From: Aerococcaceae bacterium DSM 111176
GTDB taxonomy: Bacteria > Bacillota > Bacilli > Lactobacillales > Aerococcaceae
Length of the DNA: 64,000 nt
Direction of reading: 5' to 3'
Assembly (NCBI GenBank): GCA_015863215.1
Contig: JACBXN010000056.1
Location: forward strand, 28,253 to 92,252
A model generated the notes under the pieces. The model worked only from the letters and a program-made list of their open reading frames with translations, searched no databases and had not been told where the DNA came from. The translations under genes were made by a program, and so were the position numbers. Each line of letters starts with the position of its first letter. The first letter of the stretch is position 1. Positions 58,446-64,000 of the stretch are shown here, piece by piece.

Positions 58446-60785
58446 TTAATTCGAGCGTTTTGAAATTTTGAATTTTGAATTTCTCGATTTTTTCTTATTA
58501 TTCTTCGGACGTTTAGGTTTGTGATCCTGTGGTTCACGACGTTTACCATTTTCACGGCGTCTCTTGGAATTACGGTCTTTGTTCGTTTGTCGAATGACAT
58601 GCGGATCAGCTTTAACATCCTCAGCATCGACAAGGATAAAGTCGATTTGACGCTCTGCCACATCAACACCTGCAACTTCAATAACCACTCTTTGACCAAT
58701 TTTAAAGACTCGACCTGAACGTTCACCAATTAACATCATATGTTGTTGATTAAATTGATAATAATCATCACGTAATTGATCCAATCTAATTAGACCTTCT
58801 ATAGTATTCGGCAATTGAATAAACATTCCAAATGATGTGATTGAACTTACAGTTCCTTCAAACTCTTCACCGACATGTTGAGCCATGTATTCGGCTTTCT
58901 TCATCGCGTCCACTTCACGTTCTGCATCTACAGCACGACGTTCCATCTTAGAACTATGTTCAGCAACGCCAGGTAAACGGTCTTGAATTTGAGTTCTTTT
59001 TTGCTGAGACGGTCTACCATCAGCATACTCAGAGATTAATCGATGGACGATTAAGTCTGGGTAACGTCTGATTGGTGACGTGAAATGAGTATAATCGCGG
59101 GCTGCTAAACCAAAATGCCCTTTCGCCTCTTCTGAATAGATGGCTTGTTGCATCGAACGTAACATCATCATTGATAAAACAGGTTCAAATGATTCGTCCT
59201 TAGCAGCGCTCAGTAAGATTTGTAAATCTTTGGGTCTAATGCTGGCAGGATTACCACGTAAAATTAAACCAAAACTTGTCGCAAATTCAGCAAATGCAGT
59301 AATACGGTCTTCGTCTGGCGAATCATGGACACGGTAGATAAATGGTAATTCTTTCTGTGTAAAGTGACGCGCAATTGTCTCATTTGCCGCTAACATGAAT
59401 GACTCAATTAGGCGTTCACCAACTCCACGTTCACGTAATTCAATGTCTGTTGGGTTACCCTCTTCGTCAACAATGATTTTAGCTTCTTGACTATCAAAAT
59501 CAATCGCACCACGACGACGACGCATGTTTTCGAGAATTTTGTGTAGTTCAACCATTATATCAATTGAATCTACTAATTCACTATACTCTTCACGTAATTG
59601 AGCGTCACCATCAATAATGTCATTGACATCACTATATGTCATTCTGTAACTCGAATTAATGATTGAACTTAAAATTTCATAGTCCAATACTGTCCCTTTA
59701 CTGTCAATTGTCATGATACATGATTTTGTTAAACGATCTTCATGAGCATGTAGTGAACAAAGTCCATTTGATAATTTTTGTGGCAACATTGGCACCACAC
59801 GGTCAGTTAAATAAACAGACGTTCCACGCTCGGATGCCTCAAGGTCAATAGCAGAATTTTCACGCACATAATGCGATACATCCGCAATATGAACGCCTAA
59901 TTTGAAATTACCATTTTCTAAACGATCAATAGAAATCGCATCGTCCAAATCTTTTGCGTCTGCTCCATCAATGGTAAAGATTAATTCATCTCTTAAATCA
60001 ACGCGACCAACCATGTCTTGTGGGTCCACTTCATCTGGATACGATTCAACTTCTTCCAGCACATTATCCGGAAACTCATGTGGAATGTTAAATTTATATA
60101 GAACCGATAAAATATCCACACCTGGGGCATCTTTATGACCAATTTCCTTGGCTACCAGACCAGTCATGACATTTGGACGCTCTACTGATGGGTATTCTTT
60201 AATTTTGACGATCACAATACTTCCGTCAACTGGTTTAACACCTTCTGGTAGGACAAAAATTTGTAGATGACGGCTTGATACAGTATTTGGTTCAACAAAT
60301 CCTAGATAACCCGTCTTCTCACGTTCATCTTTATTATAGGCAAAGAATTCACCCACTAATTGTTGTGTTGCACGTTCGATAACACGTTCAATGCGAGCTT
60401 CAGACCCTTTTCCTGTTTGAGGGTTAACTTCTTTAATAATCGTTACCTCAACAGTATCACCATCCATCGCTTCCCCTATTTGATTAGGCGGAATGAATAG
60501 ATCTGGTTCACCTTCTTCAACATTAACGAAGCCAAACCCCTTAGGATTCGCACGAAAAATACCTGTAGCAGTCTTTGATTTTTGAACTTTCGCACGGTAT
60601 TTACCTTGTTGAGTTATTTCTAACTCACCAATATGCTCTAAGAAGTTTAGTGCTTTAATTAGGCGCTTGAAATTTTTATTCCCACCATAATTAAAGACAC
60701 TCGCTACCTCATCAGGTTTATAGGCCTTCTCCGGATTTTCTTGGAAAAAATCACGTAAATTCTTTTCTAATTTTGATAAACTCAT
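58446..60785 (-). CDS. rnr: Ribonuclease R
   Basis: 779 aa from ATG 60785 with GGAGGAG upstream (an in-frame TTG further up lies on that site). Domains: N-terminal winged helix (SVFNYGGNKNFKRLIKAL), cold-shock domains, RNB catalytic domain with DLRDELIFTIDGADAKDLDDAI (metal Asp cluster), S1 domain (GEEFEGTVSSITSFGMFIQL), and a Lys/Arg-rich tail. It is a 3'-5' exonuclease that goes through RNA structure. It lies upstream of smpB as usual. Confidence 0.97.
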   Translation of the reverse strand: MSLSKLEKNLRDFFQENPEKAYKPDEVASVFNYGGNKNFKRLIKALNFLEHIGELEITQQGKYRAKVQKSKTATGIFRANPKGFGFVNVEEGEPDLFIPPNQIGEAMDGDTVEVTIIKEVNPQTGKGSEARIERVIERATQQLVGEFFAYNKDEREKTGYLGFVEPNTVSSRHLQIFVLPEGVKPVDGSIVIVKIKEYPSVERPNVMTGLVAKEIGHKDAPGVDILSVLYKFNIPHEFPDNVLEEVESYPDEVDPQDMVGRVDLRDELIFTIDGADAKDLDDAISIDRLENGNFKLGVHIADVSHYVRENSAIDLEASERGTSVYLTDRVVPMLPQKLSNGLCSLHAHEDRLTKSCIMTIDSKGTVLDYEILSSIINSSYRMTYSDVNDIIDGDAQLREEYSELVDSIDIMVELHKILENMRRRRGAIDFDSQEAKIIVDEEGNPTDIELRERGVGERLIESFMLAANETIARHFTQKELPFIYRVHDSPDEDRITAFAEFATSFGLILRGNPASIRPKDLQILLSAAKDESFEPVLSMMMLRSMQQAIYSEEAKGHFGLAARDYTHFTSPIRRYPDLIVHRLISEYADGRPSQQKRTQIQDRLPGVAEHSSKMERRAVDAEREVDAMKKAEYMAQHVGEEFEGTVSSITSFGMFIQLPNTIEGLIRLDQLRDDYYQFNQQHMMLIGERSGRVFKIGQRVVIEVAGVDVAERQIDFILVDAEDVKADPHVIRQTNKDRNSKRRRENGKRREPQDHKPKRPKNNKKKSRNSKFKISKRSN

Positions 60786-60820
60786 AATACTCTCCTCCAA
60801 CTCACCAAATACACGTCGTA

Positions 60821-61573
60821 TTATTCTTGGATATTTCTTTCAATGAATAGTGCTACTGTTTCTTCAAAAGCACTGCGATTACGATCCACCGTAATAACAT
60901 GCGTATTCTCTGGGAATGTGCGAAGAGTTAAGTCAACACCAGGCATCGCTTTAACAACTTCCCCAATATCAGCACCTCGAACCATTGTATCTTTTAAGGA
61001 TTGAACGAGTAAAACAGGTCTACGTATCTCTCCTAATCGATCACGGTACGACTTCTTAAACTGGGCTAAAGCATGCATCTGTTCAGTATAGCTCACTTTA
61101 ATTTGTGGCCATTCATCCTCAAATGAATCTGACTCACCATTACGTTTGTATAAGTGTCGTGTATATGCCTTAAATACATCATCAATTGTTACATATTGTT
61201 CAGCAACTACCGGCGAGTTAAAGGTACCTCCTGCCACAATCGATAGAGAATCGTCTATTAATGTTTCAATTGCGAATAATCCACCTAATGATAAACCAAA
61301 AACAAAAACTTGTTCAAATTGTTCGGTTGTCCATTTAACAACTTCACGTGATTGCTTACGCCAAACTGTAAAATCAGTATCTAAAATATCCATTATGTCT
61401 GCTGTTGCATGACCTTTCAATAATGGCATGACAACATTGTATCCTAATTTGTTTAAACTTCGCCCTAACATATTCATATCATTTGTCGAACCTGTATAAG
61501 CGTGAAATAAGACGATACCGACTTTATTATCGTCAGCTTCTAACAATTTCGCGCCCTGAAATGGTATTTCCAT
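60821..61573 (-). CDS. Carboxylesterase (alpha/beta hydrolase)
   Basis: 250 aa from ATG 61573 with AGGTG 8 bp before; GTG 61582 overlaps that site. The nucleophile elbow GLSLGGLF carries the catalytic Ser, an Asp is in LVQSLKDTMV and a His in PENTHVITVDRNR. It resembles the Est30-type carboxylesterases that lie between secG and rnr in Firmicutes. The substrate is unknown; short-chain esters are typical. Confidence 0.88.
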   Translation of the reverse strand: MEIPFQGAKLLEADDNKVGIVLFHAYTGSTNDMNMLGRSLNKLGYNVVMPLLKGHATADIMDILDTDFTVWRKQSREVVKWTTEQFEQVFVFGLSLGGLFAIETLIDDSLSIVAGGTFNSPVVAEQYVTIDDVFKAYTRHLYKRNGESDSFEDEWPQIKVSYTEQMHALAQFKKSYRDRLGEIRRPVLLVQSLKDTMVRGADIGEVVKAMPGVDLTLRTFPENTHVITVDRNRSAFEETVALFIERNIQE

Positions 61574-61633
61574 TATTTTCACCTACTTCTAATCTTCTAC
61601 CTCTATCTTAACGAATTCTACGCTTAAGTTAAA

Positions 61634-61669
61634 GAAAAAGCTCCTACTTAACCTAGGCTAAGTAGGAGC
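61634..61669 (-). terminator. Terminator after secG
   Basis: GCTCCTACTTA pairs with TAAGTAGGAGC on the minus strand, then T5. The hairpin lies between secG and the esterase, so the downstream genes may have a further promoter or get partial read-through. Confidence 0.8.
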
Positions 61670-61680
61670 AAAATGTTAAA

Positions 61681-61911
61681 TTACTGTGCTGATAAGTAAG
61701 CAAGAGCTAAACTTAATACAAAAAATAAAACGCCGAAAACAGTTGTTGCACGAATTAAAAATGCTTCAAATCCACGTGCTTTACTCTTTGGTTGTCCATC
61801 ATCTGCACCCGTTAATAAACTTGCTGCATTACCTTTAGATGGTTGCATAATAACTAAAATTATTAAAATCACTGAAATTGCGATCAGTGCGTATGTTAAG
61901 ATATCGTACAC
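61681..61911 (-). CDS. secG: Preprotein translocase subunit SecG
   Basis: 76 aa starting at GTG 61911 with AAGGAGG. It has two membrane segments (about residues 4-22 and 53-73) and the conserved IMQPSKGNAASLLTGADD between them. It is a helper subunit of the SecYEG channel. Confidence 0.94.
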   Translation of the reverse strand: MYDILTYALIAISVILIILVIMQPSKGNAASLLTGADDGQPKSKARGFEAFLIRATTVFGVLFFVLSLALAYLSAQ

Positions 61912-61992
61912 GAATGTTCCTCCTTAGATCAAGGTGATTTAAAATTTACACATAGATTATTGTAACATATCTAACTGAGACTTCAAGGGGAA

Positions 61993-62808
61993 CTAAATTG
62001 TAAATCTAATGTAAGTACGATCATCAAAGCTACTTGCTCCATTAGTTACACCTTTTGTTGACTTGACTATATTTATTAAAAAAGGATCGTCCGCAAGAAG
62101 TGACGTCAACTTCATTTCACTTACCTCTAAACTCCCTTCCACAAATGGGTAACCGTCACTGGCTAGGATAACCTGACTGTTTTCTGGAACATCAATTACT
62201 TTAATTAATGAAGCTGGGACAGTGTCTCCATTTAAAACAGAGTATCCCCACGGTGTCGTATCATCATTTGCAAAGATAGTTGATTGAGTAATCCAAGGTA
62301 AAATTCGTTCACGTGCTTGATCGCCATTTGAAAAGTATTCATTAAAATCCTGACCTGATGTTGTTACTTCTATATGTGCGATCAAGCTCCTAAAATGCTC
62401 GAGTGTAGTGTCACTTAATTTCGGGTTAAGATAAGTTTTACCATCTACTACAACCTGACAATCGCAGATTAAATATACTTGTTGATGGTATTGACTATAT
62501 AAGGCCATCATTGCCTGTAATCCAAGAGATGCCTTATCATAAGGGAATACGTTAGAGACATAGAACTTTTGAATCTCAGTATTAATAGACTCAATTACTT
62601 GTTCTATTGTTGAATCTAGGGGCAAATTTTCAATCACTTCTCCGATAATTTCTGATGCTAATTTCCCAGTTGTTTTACCACCTTTTCTATAGTCACTCTT
62701 AGATGATACCCCGTCAATCACCGCAATAAAATCATCGGTTATGATTAAATTATCTTCGCAAGTATCTATGTTAACTTTACCGTCTATAAATTGTTCTATT
62801 ATTTTCAT
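61993..62808 (-). CDS. PP2C-like phosphatase domain protein
   Basis: 271 aa. It begins MKIIEQFIDGKVNIDTCEDN and has DDFIAVIDGVSSKS, SQVILASDGYPFVEG and FDDRTYIRFTI, which sit where the metal-binding Asp residues of PP2C phosphatases occur. It is weakly related to the classic PrpC/Stp. No kinase gene lies beside it. Substrate is unknown. AAAGGT precedes ATG 62808. Confidence 0.7.
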   Translation of the reverse strand: MKIIEQFIDGKVNIDTCEDNLIITDDFIAVIDGVSSKSDYRKGGKTTGKLASEIIGEVIENLPLDSTIEQVIESINTEIQKFYVSNVFPYDKASLGLQAMMALYSQYHQQVYLICDCQVVVDGKTYLNPKLSDTTLEHFRSLIAHIEVTTSGQDFNEYFSNGDQARERILPWITQSTIFANDDTTPWGYSVLNGDTVPASLIKVIDVPENSQVILASDGYPFVEGSLEVSEMKLTSLLADDPFLINIVKSTKGVTNGASSFDDRTYIRFTI

Positions 62809-62956
62809 ATTTTACCTTTCCGTTGTATTATCCATTTACATTTTCGATATTTTACTTACCTACCATTATCATTCTCTTCTCATGCCATTTTCTCTAATAT
62901 ATAACCATTTAAATTTTAACACAATGATATAATGGAAAGTTGAGAGAGGTGACTGA

Positions 62957-63802
62957 ATGAAAAAACATATTCAAAATATTTTATTAATCGTAATTGGAGC
63001 AGCTATATTTGCTGTATCTGTTAATTCCATCATAATCCCCAACGCATTAGGTCAGGGTGGTATCACTGGGTTTGTTTTATTCTTAAACTATACTACAAGA
63101 GCAAACATTGCGATCACATCATTTATTATTAATGTATTACTCTTAATCATTGGTTGGAAAATTTTAGATAAACTAACAATTATCTATACATTAATTGCTA
63201 CTTCCACTATTTCATTATTCCTTGAATTCATCCACTTACCTCATTTTATACCTGACAGTTCAATTACAGCTTCGATTGCTATAGGAATTTTAGTCGGTAT
63301 TTCCGTTGGTGTTGTTGTAGTAGGCAATGGATCAACCGGTGGAACTGATATTATTGCACTTATTATTAACAAACTTACCGGTATTTCCTTTTCGAATGCT
63401 TTATTCATCCTGGATTTAATTATAGTTACCTTATTAACTTTTGTCATTGGTTTAGAGAATGGTATTATTACAATCATTTCAATTTATATATCAACCCAAA
63501 TTATTAACTTTATTTTAGCTGGTCTAAATCCAAAACAAGCATTTTACATAGTATCGAAAAACTACGACGAAATCGGTAATGCAATTATGAAAGACATTAA
63601 TCGTGGTTGTACGGTTCTTAAAGGTTATGGGTTCTATTCTAAAGAAGAACGAAATGTTCTATTTGTAGTTGTCAGCAGACGACAAGTATTACAACTACAA
63701 AGACTCGTTCAATCAATTGATCCAAATGCTTTTGTGACAGTTTCAACTGTTCAAGAAGTACATGGTGAAGGATTTACCTATTTCCTTAATAATCCAACAT
63801 AA
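62957..63802 (+). CDS. YitT-family membrane protein (DUF2179 C-terminus)
   Basis: 281 aa. Five or six membrane segments fill residues 1-195, with GAAIFAVSVNSIIIPN, GQGGITGFVLFLNY and GNGSTGGTDIIALIINKLTG typical of YitT. The C-terminal soluble part (IMKDINRGCTVLKGYGFYS) is the DUF2179 ligand-binding-like domain. Function in the family is poorly known. AGAGAGGTGACTGA precedes ATG 62957, and it is divergent from the PP2C-like gene. Confidence 0.9.
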   Translation: MKKHIQNILLIVIGAAIFAVSVNSIIIPNALGQGGITGFVLFLNYTTRANIAITSFIINVLLLIIGWKILDKLTIIYTLIATSTISLFLEFIHLPHFIPDSSITASIAIGILVGISVGVVVVGNGSTGGTDIIALIINKLTGISFSNALFILDLIIVTLLTFVIGLENGIITIISIYISTQIINFILAGLNPKQAFYIVSKNYDEIGNAIMKDINRGCTVLKGYGFYSKEERNVLFVVVSRRQVLQLQRLVQSIDPNAFVTVSTVQEVHGEGFTYFLNNPT

Positions 63803-63808
63803 TTACTT

Positions 63809-63847
63809 TCAAACACACTCACATCCAGTTGGAGATGGGTGTGTTTT
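63809..63847 (+). terminator. Terminator after the YitT gene
   Basis: AAACACAC pairs with GTGTGTTT with further pairing (CATC/GATG) inside, followed by T-rich sequence. Confidence 0.8.
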
Positions 63848-63874
63848 CTATTATATTTGTAGATATAAAAAACC

Positions 63875-64000
63875 GGTTCTATAATTTATAGTGTTGGTGA
63901 GAAATCACCAGCACTATTTTTGTATACACAAATAGCCATGAATTTCCTGTATCATATAAGTGACCAAACCAAATGAAAGAGGAAAATTCATGACTTACTT
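63875..64000 (+). mobile_element. Possible left end of an ISL3-family insertion sequence (cut by window edge)
   Basis: From 63875 the sequence GGTTCTATAATTTATAGTG and the following TTGGTGA resembles the left inverted repeat of ISL3-family elements. A hairpin AGTGTTGGTGA/TCACCAGCACT follows. An ATG at 63990, with GAGGA before it, opens a frame that leaves the window. The right end is not in view, so neither the family nor activity can be confirmed. Confidence 0.4.

Overview
The window reads as chromosomal DNA of a low-GC Gram-positive bacterium, most likely in the Lactobacillales. Evidence: the gene order fabT-acpP-fabK-fabD-fabG-fabF-accB-fabZ-accC-accD-accA, a MarR-type FabT with a matching operator, an L27 precursor with a cleavable N-terminus next to the Prp protease, a DUF1831 gene between a cysteine desulfurase and mnmA, adhE, and a type II-A CRISPR-Cas locus very like the streptococcal one. 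I cannot fix the genus; Aerococcaceae or Carnobacteriaceae would fit.

Layout. 1-427 is the 5' part of pdhA (minus strand), behind a catabolite-repression promoter and a hairpin-rich leader. 938-9618 is the type II fatty-acid synthesis cluster, all minus strand, with fabH missing from its usual place. 9932-15746 holds a dihydrouridine synthase, gdhA, a tRNA-Arg, a floA/nfeD operon with an unknown membrane-anchored protein, and a rhodanese. 15926-23687 is a complete type II-A CRISPR-Cas locus: 26 repeats and 25 spacers of 30 bp, leader, csn2, cas2, cas1, cas9, and a divergent tracrRNA. 23909-29760 has an AEC transporter with a metallo-hydrolase, adhE with Rex and CcpA sites, an acetyltransferase and def. 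29757-38046 is a minus-strand housekeeping run: hflX, miaA, recN, tlyA, ispA, xseB, xseA, folD. 38192-47116 has a lipid kinase, recD2, degV, mnmA, DUF1831, a cysteine desulfurase and rarA. Then come a probable 6S RNA, a tandem array of about 40-bp hairpin units, and pyrR, ackA, serA and serC. 52413-61911 holds a second AEC protein, rpmA-prp-rplU with an L21 leader, a polysaccharide deacetylase, a secreted DUF1002 protein, and smpB-rnr-esterase-secG. The right end has a PP2C-like gene, a YitT protein and what looks like the left end of an ISL3-type insertion sequence.

Most of the window is core metabolism and information processing. The accessory part with most interest is the CRISPR locus. 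Its repeat, tracrRNA and leader are nearly those of Streptococcus pyogenes, but the Cas9 PAM-interacting domain differs at the PAM-reading positions: Ala in place of the first PAM-reading Arg, the second Arg kept, and Arg at the position equivalent to Thr1337. It therefore pairs an SpCas9-like guide system with a probably different PAM. Its cas9 and tracrRNA promoters also overlap face to face.
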